Below, piece by piece: positions 33,012 to 42,244 of a stretch of DNA of 64,000 nucleotides. The stretch comes from Sva-07 sp963710625 (GTDB lineage Bacteria; Actinomycetota; Acidimicrobiia; Acidimicrobiales; Ilumatobacteraceae). Each line of letters opens with the position of its first letter. The first letter of the stretch is position 1. Made by a program: the position numbers and the translations under genes. The stretch covers positions 4,397-68,396 of the forward strand of contig CAVQBG010000035.1 in NCBI GenBank assembly GCA_963710625.1, in the 5' to 3' direction. The notes under the pieces are model-generated. The model ran no database searches. It saw only the letters and a program-made list of their open reading frames with translations, and was not told the DNA's origin.

Positions 33012-34754
33012 ATGACTATTGATGCCTGGCTGACCGTTGCGATCATCGCCGTGCTGTTCGGGCTCCTCATCTGGGACCGGTGGCCGACGTGGTCAGTGTT
33101 CGCAGGCGCGCTCGCTGCAGTCCTGACGCTCGATCTGGCACCGGAGGACCAGGTGCTTGCAGGGTTCGCCAACTCCGGCGTCCTGTCGGTCGTGGTGCTG
33201 TACGTCGTGGCCGCCGGTATGTACCGCACCGGGGCGATCTCGCTCATCATCGATCGTCTGTTGGGTATTCCGGCGAGCGAGTCTGCGGCAAACCGCAAGC
33301 TCCTCCCGGTGACGGCCACGGGCAGCGCGTTCCTCAACAACACACCGATCGTCGCCATGCTGATTCCGGTGATCGCGGATCTCGGGACATCGGCGCGCCT
33401 GGCGGTGTCGAGGATCTACATGGCGGTCTCGAACGCGTCGATCCTCGGCGGGGCGGCCACGCTGATCGGGACGTCGACCAACCTGATCATCGCCGGGCTC
33501 GCAGTGGTCGAATACGGCGACGAGCTCGAGATCTTCTTCCCGACCCGGATCGGACTTCCCGCGGCTGTGGTCGGCCTGCTGTTCCTGCTCGTGGTGGGGA
33601 ACCGTCTGATCAGCCATCGGACGGCAGAGGACGACGCTGCCGCGATGACCGTGACGACGTACCGCGCCGATTTCCGGGTGGGTGACCGGTTGGCGGGCAG
33701 GACGGCCGGTCGGGCCGGGTTGGCGGCGCCGGCGGGGGCGACACTGCTGGCAATCCGGCGGAACGGAGACGTCCTCGTCGACCCGGGCCCCGAGACGTCG
33801 CTCGCCGAGGGCGACGTGCTCGAGTACGACGCCTCCGTCAGCGCCGTCGGCAACCTCTGGACGAGGATGGGCCTGACTGCTGCGACGCCGCCGGGGGCGC
33901 CGACCGGCAACGAGTACGCACATCGGCTCGCCGAGGTTGTCGTCGCCGAGAACTCGTCGGCCGTCGGTCGTCAGCTCCACGAGATCCGAGGCGGTGAGCG
34001 CAAGATCGTGGCGCTCGCACGCCACGGGGCCGACCGGACGAGGCCCATTGCTGAGGAGACCGTCCGCCCGGGAGACCTCGCCATCCTCGAGGTGGAGAGC
34101 GAGTGGCTCGATGCGCCGCACGACGACGAACTGCTGCTCGTGACCGAGCACGCCGGGTATCGGGTCCAGCGTGCCGACCGTGCGGTCATTGCCACCGCGA
34201 TCGTCGCGGCGATGGTGCTGCTGTCCGCCTTCGGCGTCATGAGCCTGCTCAACGCGGCCCTCCTTGCCTCGATTGCCCTGATCGCGTCGGGGTGTCTGTC
34301 GTCCCGGGCAGCGTGGCGGTCGATCGACTGGCAGACCTATGTCGTGCTCGCCGCGGCCGTCGGGCTCGAGCCGGCGGTGACCGACTCCGGGCTCGCCGAG
34401 GTGCTCGCCGACGCGCTCGGAGCGATTGCGGGCGACAGCCTCATCGTGTCGCTCGCGGTCGTCTATGCGGGATCGATCCTGCTGACCAACCTTGTCACGA
34501 ACGCCGCTGCGGCCGCGCTGATGTTCCCGATCATGGCTGGGATGGTCACCGCCCTCGACACCCCCTGGCAGCCGTTCGTCGCCGTGCTCATGCTGGGCTG
34601 CTCCTATGCGTTCATCAACCCGGCCGGATACCAGACGAGTCTGATGGTGATGAAGCCCGGCGGCTACAAGTTTGTCGACTTCGTACGGGTCGGCGTCCCG
34701 CTCACGGTGGTCGTCGGTGCGGTCGCGATACCCCTGGCGGTGCTCTTCTACTAG
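33012..34754 (+). CDS. SLC13/DASS-family anion transporter with two RCK-C domains
   Basis: This 580-residue membrane protein has five N-terminal membrane segments with FLNNTPIVAMLIPVI and the signature-like TLIGTSTNLIIAG. Two cytoplasmic TrkA-C (RCK-C) domains follow (residues ~215-370, e.g. AVGRQLHEIRGGERKIVALA). The C-terminal half has TNLVTNAAAAALMFPI. The layout matches SAC1/SLT-type sulfate or dicarboxylate symporters driven by sodium or protons. It is intact and the longest cargo gene of the island. The substrate (sulfate, thiosulfate, molybdate or a dicarboxylate) cannot be fixed from sequence. Confidence 0.88.
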   Translation: MTIDAWLTVAIIAVLFGLLIWDRWPTWSVFAGALAAVLTLDLAPEDQVLAGFANSGVLSVVVLYVVAAGMYRTGAISLIIDRLLGIPASESAANRKLLPVTATGSAFLNNTPIVAMLIPVIADLGTSARLAVSRIYMAVSNASILGGAATLIGTSTNLIIAGLAVVEYGDELEIFFPTRIGLPAAVVGLLFLLVVGNRLISHRTAEDDAAAMTVTTYRADFRVGDRLAGRTAGRAGLAAPAGATLLAIRRNGDVLVDPGPETSLAEGDVLEYDASVSAVGNLWTRMGLTAATPPGAPTGNEYAHRLAEVVVAENSSAVGRQLHEIRGGERKIVALARHGADRTRPIAEETVRPGDLAILEVESEWLDAPHDDELLLVTEHAGYRVQRADRAVIATAIVAAMVLLSAFGVMSLLNAALLASIALIASGCLSSRAAWRSIDWQTYVVLAAAVGLEPAVTDSGLAEVLADALGAIAGDSLIVSLAVVYAGSILLTNLVTNAAAAALMFPIMAGMVTALDTPWQPFVAVLMLGCSYAFINPAGYQTSLMVMKPGGYKFVDFVRVGVPLTVVVGAVAIPLAVLFY

Positions 34755-34822
34755 CGATCGGCGGATGGGGCACACGGTGTCTGGGCGCCCTGCCTCCGTC
34801 CCCGAGGTGACAACATCGCCGA

Positions 34823-34985
34823 CTACTGATGCGCGGGAAGTCGTCCGTCGCCGATCGCAGCGGTGAACGCCTGGTAGCCGCGCTCGTTTTGGCCGGCATA
34901 GGCGACGGAGAACTCGGCGATCGCACGATCGAAGACGGTGCCTGTGCCGAGGTGGCAAACCTGCGCACTCGATCTGCCGCCGACA
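34823..34985 (-). pseudogene. DUF2252 C-terminal remnant
   Basis: The minus-strand reading TVFDRAIAEFSVAYAGQNER followed by AFTAAIGDGRLPAHQ and a stop matches the last 50 or so residues of DUF2252 proteins (FDRAIADFAVAYADQNERDHAAL). Nothing of the larger N-terminal part remains. It is a decayed fragment inside the island. Confidence 0.55.
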
Positions 34986-35111
34986 GCGCACATAGAGCGA
35001 GCGCCGTAACCCGACATCACCCAACCGACGGCCACTCGGTAGCGGCCCATACCGAGCACCCCACAATCCCCTCGTCCAGCCGACGCGTTGAGCCACCGAC
35101 AGTGACTGGGA

Positions 35112-35936
35112 TTACGTGTTGGCCAACTCGAGCGGCACTGCGTCACAGTTCGCCGGTACTGCCACGCCAACCGCAGCGTTCTTGCCCGTGATTATCGCTC
35201 GGGTCTCACGGGCCCCGGGGCGCGCCCGGCGAGCGCGAAGGGCAGCGGCCTCGACGCGACTCTCAGCGGCTTCACGCGTCGTCGGCAATGCCAGACTGAG
35301 CACATCGCAATCGCGACGCATCGCTGTGCCCTCGCTGATGTTGGCGAGCCAGCCTGCGGGCTGGGCAGACGGCCAGGAATCAACCGCTGCACCGGTCCGG
35401 TCCGCGACGACGTCCAACAGGCGCGGCCGGGTGAGGTCGACGAAGTCGATCACGTAGCTGGTGTGGCCGCGATGCTTCGAGGGACGTTGGAACGCGGTCT
35501 CATCGAGGCCGAGCTGACTGACTTCACCGATGCGGTCAGCGTCGTTGACGAGGCGACGTCCGTGGACCTCGACAACGTTCATCACGCACGCCCAACCCAC
35601 ACCGAAGTCCCGGCCGACAGTCGCGACCGAGTCACCGTCTGGGCCGACCCGACGGCACATCTCGGCCCCGACACGCTGGGTCAGCGACGCCCTCGGCGCG
35701 ATCGCATCATGGCGTTCGGTCCACGTACACGTCGAGCACTGCGCCTCACGGCACCGCCAGATCCGCTTGTTCCAGATCAGGACCGTCGGGCGACCGGCGA
35801 TCTCGAGATCACGCACCAGCACCCTGCGCCGATCGTGCAGCGACGCGATCACCCCACAGCTGTGGCAGCCGACCCGGTCAGCGGTCGTCTCGATCGTGAT
35901 CGTCACCTCGCCGGCGACCTCGATTCCGGTCATCAC
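35112..35936 (-). pseudogene. ISL3-family transposase, 3'-truncated
   Basis: The first ~200 residues match ISL3 transposases: a zinc-finger region (VGCHSCGVIASLHDRRRV, CREAQCSTCTW) and a helix-turn-helix. The start of the DDE domain follows (QLGLDETAFQRP, SYVIDFVDLTRPRLLDVV). Similarity ends near 35345, after PAGWLANIS. The remaining open frame is unrelated to the family. The true start is probably upstream near 35985, since the reading IEGSNASALLGFQGL aligns with the N-terminus of the intact copy. The element end is at 36095. Confidence 0.75.
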
Positions 35937-36126
35937 CAGGCCCTGGAACCCCAGCAGCGCGCTCGCGTTGCTACCTTCGATCGTCCCGTGGCCTCTCTCG
36001 TCAAGCAGTTGTGGAAGACCGCAAGACTTGCGAGGCCACGGGACCTCAACGGTGGATGCTCAAGAACCGATCACCACGCTCAAATGCGAAGAGCCGCTTA
36101 TCGCTGTAGGACCCCCCAGGGAATGT
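35937..36126. repeat. ISL3 copy 1: leader hairpin and terminal inverted repeat
   Basis: The stretch holds the terminal repeat CCACGCTCAAATGCGAAGAGCC (36074-36095). It also has a 13-bp inverted repeat (35983-35995 with 36032-36044, GTCCCGTGGCCTC arms) in the transposase leader. The next ISL3 relic starts 32 bp away in opposite orientation. Confidence 0.65.
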
Positions 36127-36420
36127 GGCTCGTTTGATCTGAGCGTGGGGTCCGGTTGATCGGGTGGGCAGTCCCCGGCGCGACGCCGGGCTTTGCGAAC
36201 CTGGCGATGTCGTACGCCGCACGGATCCAAGCAGACCCCTGTCGGAACCCAATTCTACTCGCATCTGCGAGCTGCTGGTCGGGCTGGACAACGTCAACGT
36301 CAACGGGCCTCGGTGACTGGCCGAGATCGTAGCGGAAGTGCAGACGGCCCTGTCTGCGTTGGTTGTAGCGGTGTTGCGCATCGGCATGGCACCGATGAAG
36401 CCGAGTTGGTTTGGCGCTGT
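36127..36420 (+). pseudogene. Degraded ISL3 element 5' relic
   Basis: GGCTCGTTTGATCTGAGCGTGG (36127-36148) is a worn terminal repeat. Further on, SEPNSTRICELLVGLD matches ETNATRMCALLVGLP of the intact transposase. CVGCSGVAHRHGTDEAELVW (about 36345-36405) matches its CSCGGVVHRHGVREIELVD. Several frame changes lie between. Only the first ~70 codons' worth of the gene remain. Confidence 0.65.
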
Positions 36421-36454
36421 TCTCTGTCCGACCTGCTGAAGTAGGGTGCTGAGC

Positions 36455-37456
36455 ATGGCACGGCATGGAATATGCAGTCGGCCGTCCCGTTCGATCGGCG
36501 TCATGATCGGTGCGGTCGCAGCTGCATTTCTTCCGGCCGGACTCGGTGCCGCGCAACCGTCCGGGCCCGGGGTGCCGGCCGGTGACTGGGATGGCTGGCT
36601 GACGTTCGTCGCGATGACGCCGGACGGCACGAGCGTCGCAGGCACCGGCGGCTTCGCGATGCAGTCCGATGATTCACGCCTGACCGGCGAAGCAGCGTGG
36701 GCATTCGATACTGCTTTGTCGACTGGGAGAAGCGCACGAGCCGATGTGTCAGCAATCGTCCAAGGGGCATCGTCCGCGCCACAACTCCAGCTGACGTCGA
36801 TCGTCGTGGACGGCTCGGACGTTCCGATCAATCGCACCGACCCGCCTAACCAGCTCAGCATCACCACGGTGAGCTGTGAGGTGGTGACCGGTACCAGCTC
36901 CGGTGTCGGCGCCGCCCTCCTCACCTCCGGCCAATGGTTGGCGGTCCGGGATGGGTCGCTGAGCGACGACGCCACAGTGTTCGGGAACGACCTCGCCGAA
37001 CTAATCGTCCAGATCGAGTCGATCGAGGTCGACCTGTTGGCAGGTGCCGCCTTTGATCGAAGCAGTCTGTTTGCGGCGATCCTCGCCTCGGAGCAGATGT
37101 CCCAGGCGCTGAGCCGCAGCCCGGAGTGCGGCGGCCCGTTCGGCGCTCACGGCACGGTCGCAGTCGGACTGATCGCCGATCTGCTGGCCAACGCCATCGA
37201 AGCCGGTGACGTTGTCGATACACGTTCGTTCATCGACATCGTGTTGGCCGGGGTCGAGGTCGGAGCGATCGGCGCCAGCACGTCCGCCGACGGGCTCGAA
37301 CTGGACGTCCTCGCCGAGATTCAGCTCCGGATCGACGGGGCAATCGCAGCGCGCGATGCCGAATCCTTGCGGCAATTGACATCAATGGCCTATCAACTGG
37401 GATACCGATCGCTTGCTGACGCCGCGACTGCGGGGCTCGAGGACATCGGGGCGTGA
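36455..37456 (+). CDS. Secreted protein of unknown function (island cargo)
   Basis: This 333-residue protein starts at ATG 36455 (GGG element 6 bp before) with a signal peptide (RSIGVMIGAVAAAFLPAGLGA, probably cut after AQP region). The mature part has a strand-rich N-terminal half (WDGWLTFVAMTPDGTSVAGT). Its helical C-terminal half ends in AESLRQLTSMAYQLGYRSLA. Two cysteines (CEVV and ECGG) could pair. I do not recognise the family. The next gene overlaps by a GTGA, so the two form a pair exported together. Confidence 0.7.
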   Translation: MARHGICSRPSRSIGVMIGAVAAAFLPAGLGAAQPSGPGVPAGDWDGWLTFVAMTPDGTSVAGTGGFAMQSDDSRLTGEAAWAFDTALSTGRSARADVSAIVQGASSAPQLQLTSIVVDGSDVPINRTDPPNQLSITTVSCEVVTGTSSGVGAALLTSGQWLAVRDGSLSDDATVFGNDLAELIVQIESIEVDLLAGAAFDRSSLFAAILASEQMSQALSRSPECGGPFGAHGTVAVGLIADLLANAIEAGDVVDTRSFIDIVLAGVEVGAIGASTSADGLELDVLAEIQLRIDGAIAARDAESLRQLTSMAYQLGYRSLADAATAGLEDIGA

Positions 37457-37995
37457 TCATTCGTCGAGCCCTCACCGTTGCGCTGTGTCTTGGTTCAGTC
37501 GCGACCGCATGCTCCGGGGACGACGAACCCGCGGTGAACACCAGTCCGCCCGCCACGAGCAGCGACCTGGATCCTGCTACGACCGACACCTCCGATGCGC
37601 CGCCCGTGCCGGACCATCTCGGGATCGATCCGGAACCGACCGAGGCACCGCCCGATGTCGAGTCGACCCCAGATCCGCCGACGGTCGGCGGGGTGCTCGG
37701 GGTCGGCGCGGTCGAGATCGTCACGGCCGCATCGGGAGGCGGTGAGCGGCCACTGCTCGAGTGGAATGCCGTCGAGGGAGCCGACGAGTACCATGTGGTG
37801 GCGCTCGCTGCTTTCGGTGGGCCTTACTGGGCGTGGGTCGGCCAGGCCACCTCCGTCGTGTTCGGCGGCGGCGATGCGGGCAGCGATCCCGGCCAACTCG
37901 CAACCGTCTTCGAACCACTCACCTGGACCGTGGCCGCGTTCGACCCGGACGGCAACTTGCTCGCGCTGAGCGCGCCGTCGCCGCTCGCGCCCTGA
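37453..37995 (+). CDS. Small lipoprotein paired with the secreted protein
   Basis: This 180-residue protein has a lipoprotein signal (RRALTVALCLGSVATAC, Cys20). A Pro/Asp/Thr linker of about 60 residues follows, then a compact domain (PLLEWNAVEGADEYHVVALA, WTVAAFDPDGNLLALS) that looks like a fibronectin-type III-like beta sandwich. The GTG at 37453 overlaps the upstream stop. It is probably anchored outside the membrane as a partner of the upstream product. Function is unknown. Confidence 0.7.
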   Translation: MIIRRALTVALCLGSVATACSGDDEPAVNTSPPATSSDLDPATTDTSDAPPVPDHLGIDPEPTEAPPDVESTPDPPTVGGVLGVGAVEIVTAASGGGERPLLEWNAVEGADEYHVVALAAFGGPYWAWVGQATSVVFGGGDAGSDPGQLATVFEPLTWTVAAFDPDGNLLALSAPSPLAP

Positions 37996-38336
37996 GCACC
38001 GCCCGACCGGCAGGGCCCGTTTCTCGACGAGCGTGCGGCTCCGCCAGCGATGCATCAGTGCGCTGCCAACCATTCGCAACCCCGGTGGGGCGTAGAGATT
38101 GCTTCACAAATGCCACGGAGTAGTGCGGCAGAATCAGATTCAGGCTGCTTGCCCCCGCCGCCCATAAGAGACACCATGAATGTAAGAGACACCATAAATG
38201 AGGGCGTCAACACAAGACTCGCACTCGCCCAAATATGCCCGGCAAATACTTCAGTCGTTTCCCGGATATCTTACCCATGTTCCTTCGTCACCCGAGCGGC
38301 GGTTTCCAGAGAACTCGCCGCTTGGATTCGAGTCGT
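37996..38336. other. 341-bp gap, AT-richer than the surroundings, short tandem repeat
   Basis: No gene is supported. The stretch holds two tandem copies of an 18-bp unit, TAAGAGACACCATRAATG, at about 38165-38201. Base composition is visibly less GC-rich than in the chromosomal genes, suggesting foreign origin. Confidence 0.5.
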
Positions 38337-38627
38337 TTACCAGTAAAGCCAATCGTACATGGGTGAGCCTTTGTAGCAGACGATCGTATGCGTATGACCG
38401 ACTCCATAGTCATAGATTCTGAAGTACGCCGAGCCCCAGCCTCGGGGCCAGTGAGCGTACAGAATGCCAGGCCTGTTGCCCGAACAGGTCGGCCCATCGG
38501 CCGTCACAGAAGACTCTGAGAACGCTATACCGGCTGTCGACAGCGCGGCAGCAGCGACAACGCCGGCAATTGCCTTTCGGAGTCTGCTCCGGCGGTGAAT
38601 GGGTTCCGGTTGATGCATAGGTTCCAT
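38337..38627 (-). CDS. Small secreted tryptophan/tyrosine-rich protein
   Basis: This 96-residue protein has a strong Shine-Dalgarno (GAAGGAGG 5-12 bp before ATG 38625-38627). Its signal peptide (RLRKAIAGVVAAAALSTAGIA) leaves a mature part of about 55 residues. That part has two cysteines (PTCSGNRPG and TIVCYKG) and many aromatics, ending MYDWLYW. Its codon use is less GC-rich than its neighbours. Size, export signal and island location recall secreted peptides or bacteriocin-like proteins, but no family motif is certain. No immunity or processing gene is evident beside it. Confidence 0.75.
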   Translation of the reverse strand: MEPMHQPEPIHRRSRLRKAIAGVVAAAALSTAGIAFSESSVTADGPTCSGNRPGILYAHWPRGWGSAYFRIYDYGVGHTHTIVCYKGSPMYDWLYW

Positions 38628-38734
38628 GTTTCCTCCTTCAACACGATTCACAATCACCGTCCGTCCGACTGCGAGATGGGCCGATATTGATAAAGACATT
38701 ACTGCTACGGCGAGCGGTTGTCTAGGGCCAAAGC

Positions 38735-40138
38735 GGCGCTTCGCGTTTGAGGGTGGGGCTCGGTTGGCCGGGTAGATCCCGGACGCGTCGCAGGGGCCCT
38801 GCAATTCTCGGTGATGTCGAAGTCAACGAGTTGCGAGGAGCCCCTGCTTGGAAACGAATGCTACGCGCATGTGCGCGCTGCTGGTCGGCCTGCCTGAGGT
38901 CACGGTGATCGGCGTCGGCGACTGGCCGGGCTGGTTGCGGATCGTGATCGAGACCCTCGGCGAACGACCTGGCTGCAGCTGCGGTGGGGTCGTGCATCGT
39001 CACGGCGTCCGCGAGATTGAGCTGGTGGATCTGCCGGTGTTCGGTCGCCCGGCGCGGCTGGTGTGGCGCAAGCAACGATGGCGATGCACGACCTGCGGTC
39101 ACTGCTGGTGCGACGAGAACCCTGAGATCGGTGCCGCCCGTTGCGCGCTGACAACGCGAGCCGCTCGCTGGTCAACGTTGCAGGTGGGCCGCAACGGCCG
39201 AGCGGTGTCGGACGTGGCACGAGATCTCGGCTGCAACTGGCACACCGTGATGGACGCGGTCGTCGTCATCGGTGAACAACTCGTCGATCACCCCGACCGC
39301 ATCGGCACCGTCACCGCGCTCGGGCTCGATGAGACGCTGTTCGCACGCGTCGGCCGGTTCCGCACCCAGACCTGGTCGACCCAGATCGTCGACGTCCGCC
39401 GAGGCCAGCTCCTCGACGTCGTGCCAGGGAGATCAGCACCCGAGCCATGCCGATGGCTCGCCGAACGCCCCCAGGCGTGGCTGGACCGGATCGAGTGGGC
39501 CACGCTCGATCTGTCCGCGAGCTATCGCACCGTGTTCGACACCATGCTCCCGCACGCCACCCAAGTCGCCGACCCGTTCCACGTCGCCCAGCTCGCCAAC
39601 CGGGCCCTCGACGAGTGCCGACGTCGCGTCCAGAACGAGACGTGCGGGCATCGCGGTCGACGCGACGATCCGCTCTACCGGGCTCGGCGCCGGCTGACGA
39701 TCGCGCGCGAACGACTGTCCGATGAACAACACGATCGCGTGCTCGGTCTGCTGCGTGCTGGCGACCCCCGACAGGAGGTGTGGTTCGCGTGGAACGCGAA
39801 GGAAGTGGTCCGCCAGATCTACGACCACACCGACCCCGAACTCGCCGACGCATGGGTCGACGCGATCGGCCGCGACTTCACCGACTTCACCATGCCGCCC
39901 GAGGTCCGACGGCTCGGACGCACCATCGCGAAGTGGGCCGATCAGATCTGCGCGTGGCATCGCTCACACGTCTCCAACGGACCGACCGAAGCCGTCAACA
40001 ACTTGGCCAAGCGCATCAAGCGGGTCGCGTTCGGGCTCGTGAACTTCCGACACCACCGCGTCCGCTGCCTGCTCTACGCCGGCAAGCCCGACTGGACCCT
40101 GCTACCCACCCTCCAACCCTGAAACGCGGAGAACCGCC
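38735..40138 (+). mobile_element. Complete ISL3-family insertion sequence
   Basis: The element of about 1.4 kb has imperfect terminal repeats (left GGCGCTTCGCGTTTGAGGGT at 38735, right end 40112-40138 inverted). Both ends overlap a 10-bp direct repeat CCAAAGCGGC (38728-38737 and 40137-40146), consistent with the 8-bp target duplication known for ISL3. It encodes one intact transposase. Confidence 0.8.
38848..40122 (+). CDS. ISL3-family transposase, intact
   Basis: This 424-residue DDE transposase has two CxxC-type zinc-finger pairs (GCSCGG, CTTCGHCWC) and a helix-turn-helix (VSDVARDLGCNWHTVMDAVV). The catalytic core has GLDETLF, DLSASYRTVFDTMLPHATQV and SNGPTEAVNNLAKRIKR (final Glu). The start is TTG at 38848, 4-9 bp after GAGGAG. 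That Shine-Dalgarno lies inside a long imperfect hairpin of the leader, which may limit translation. It should move its own element. Confidence 0.92.
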   Translation: METNATRMCALLVGLPEVTVIGVGDWPGWLRIVIETLGERPGCSCGGVVHRHGVREIELVDLPVFGRPARLVWRKQRWRCTTCGHCWCDENPEIGAARCALTTRAARWSTLQVGRNGRAVSDVARDLGCNWHTVMDAVVVIGEQLVDHPDRIGTVTALGLDETLFARVGRFRTQTWSTQIVDVRRGQLLDVVPGRSAPEPCRWLAERPQAWLDRIEWATLDLSASYRTVFDTMLPHATQVADPFHVAQLANRALDECRRRVQNETCGHRGRRDDPLYRARRRLTIARERLSDEQHDRVLGLLRAGDPRQEVWFAWNAKEVVRQIYDHTDPELADAWVDAIGRDFTDFTMPPEVRRLGRTIAKWADQICAWHRSHVSNGPTEAVNNLAKRIKRVAFGLVNFRHHRVRCLLYAGKPDWTLLPTLQP

Positions 40139-40159
40139 AAAGCGGCTCTACGCGGCCGA

Positions 40160-40420
40160 GCGTGGTGGGCGACCTCGCAGCCTTGCGGTTGGGGAGTGTG
40201 CCACTCGACGCCGGCGGGCAGCAAGAGGCGCAGCCGGTAGTTGTCGAAGTTGCGGAATCCGTGGCCGACGCGTTTGATCTTCTTGATGAGCAAGTTGATG
40301 CCCTCGGTGGGTCAGTTGGAGACCGCCGATGGTGTGGAACGCGAGGATCTCGGTTTCCCAGGTGGAGATGGTATTGGCGAGCCGCACGAGCTCGGGGACC
40401 TCGGCGTGGGCGACGAAGCG
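40160..40420 (-). pseudogene. ISL3-family transposase C-terminal remnant
   Basis: The minus-strand reading AEVPELVRLANTISTWETEI, then in a shifted frame LIKKIKRVGHGFRNFDNYRL, matches the C-terminal end of ISL3 transposases (motif NxPTEGxNxLIKKIKRVxxGFRNFxNYRLR). It belongs to a different subgroup from the intact copy. At least one frameshift is present near 40300. It abuts the truncated relaxase, which it may have interrupted. Confidence 0.7.
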
Positions 40421-40429
40421 GTGAGGAGA

Positions 40430-42216
40430 TCGTGCTCGACCGCGGCTACCTCGCAGCCGGGTGGCTCGACTACGGCTACGCATCCACCGTCCACACAGCA
40501 CAAGGCGTCACCTGCGACCACGTCCTCGTCATCGGTCCGGTCGGCCTGTACCGAGAATCGGTCTACGTGGCCACGTCACGCGCCCGGCTGTCGGCCTGGA
40601 TCTTGGGCACCACCACCGAGGCACTCGATGTTGCGGAACGCCATGGCACCGGCATCCCGCTGCCCGGGGAACGCCTCCCCATCCTGAGCACGAGCTGATC
40701 GAACGCATCCATGTCTCCGGCGCGAAGCAGCTCGTGTCGGCACGGGACGGGGACGCGGCACGCATCAGCGACCTCACCAGCAAACTTCCGGTCGCCGCGC
40801 TTCTCGCCCCGCGCAAGCAGGCGCGCCACGCCGAGCGGGTCGCCGAGCACCAGGGCCACACCAACCCGGCGAACCTGTGCGGCGACCTCGAGCGAGCAGT
40901 CACCTTCCGGGAACACGTTGAGATCGGCCGCCGCGTGCGGGCCCTGGATCGCGACAACGTCGGCCAAGTCATCGCGCTCGACGACACCGCCAGCACCTGC
41001 GACAACCTGTTCATCGACGACCGAGGCCGGTCGGCGACCCGAACGATGGCATGGAGCGAACTCGTCGTCATCGATCAACCCGAACCCACCGAACCCACCA
41101 AGAGCGCGGCGGAAACACTCGAGCGGATCGCAGGCGATGTCGAGCGGGCTTCACGGGAATGGGCAGCGGCGCTCGCTTCCCACGGCGTCGAGCCGGGCGA
41201 CGCCGACCGCTTCCAGCGCTCTACCAACGTCGCATGCGACCGTGCGGCTCACCGACTGCGAGCCGAACCTCCGGAGTGGCTCACGAACTGGCTCGGCAAC
41301 CGACCAACCGATGGGCCCGGAGCCGCCACGTGGGACGACTCGGTCGCTCGGATCGCACATCACCGAGCCATCCACGAGATCGACGACGCAACACCCGGAC
41401 TCGGGCAGCAGCCACCCGACCCGCAAGCGGCCGAGGGTTGGCAGGAGCTGATGCTACGGACGCTGCGAGACCGGATCTGGCTTACCGACCGCCGGCAACG
41501 TCGACTCCGCAAACGTTCACGAGCGTCTCGTCGCGGCGGTCACCGGTCAACATGAGCGGCGGGACTGGATCGTCGCCAACTCCCCCCACGTCGTCGAACT
41601 CGAACAACTCAACGCGCTGATCACCGGCCAACCCGCACTCGCGCACTGGCCGACAGCGACGCCTCCCGCAGTCCAGGCAATACTCGATGCCATGGCGAAC
41701 GCCGCTACTCCCCCGCCATCACGCGAGCACCGCACTCTGGCGGCGCTCGACCACGAAGCGACCGCGAACGACCCGGTCCGACAAGCCCAAGCGAAAGTCC
41801 GCGACCTCGATCAGCTCGCCGCACGATCATCGACGGAGGCCGAGCAGGTCGCGGCCAACGAGGCGCTCCGGGCGGCTCGACTCGAGCTTCGACAAGCTCG
41901 CTGGGAGCAGCAAGTCGACGACGTCTTCGCCCGATACGGCATCGGTGCCCACGACGACGCCCGCGAGCGACGCCGTCTCACCGTCGGTCACGACGTCCTC
42001 ACCGACCCACCCGACTGGGTCGTCGAACACCTGCGACGACTGCACGACGACGGCCGTCTCGGCGCTACCCGGATCGATGCTCTGGCTACCCGGATCGTGG
42101 ACGGCGCGGTCCACCTCGACCGGCACTGCTACCTGCCCGACGGCTGGTCCGAGTTCGGCTTGCGTCCAGCCACCCGCCCGGCATCCGTCGTCGAGATCGA
42201 GGTGCCCGGGCCGTGA
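40430..42216 (+). pseudogene. MobF-type conjugative relaxase/helicase, C-terminal wreck
   Basis: Family-like sequence starts without an N-terminus at EIVLDRGYLAAGWLDYGYAS. It contains the helicase motif YASTVHTAQGVTCDHVLVIG and YVATSRARL of TraA/TrwC relaxases. The frame changes near 40680 (to HELIERIHVSGAKQLVSARD), and again near 41490 (to NVHERLVAAVTGQHERRDWI). It ends in GWSEFGLRPATRPASVVEIE. The relaxase domain and first helicase motifs are missing. It shows that the island descends from a self-transmissible or mobilisable element. Confidence 0.78.
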
Positions 42217-42244
42217 TCCGGGTAGCTACAGCGAAGACTTTCTC

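Noticed and set aside
32777..33015. C-terminal part of the DUF1254 protein
   Set aside because: After 32776 the plus-strand reading is Arg/His-rich shadow sequence with no family similarity.
38337..38627. Confident lactococcin-972-type bacteriocin
   Set aside because: Size and signal peptide fit, but the Gly-Trp/Ser-Tyr pattern of that family and an adjacent immunity transporter are not seen.
40162..40429. N-terminal part of the relaxase
   Set aside because: This stretch codes on the other strand for an ISL3 transposase end. The plus-strand frame is open by chance.
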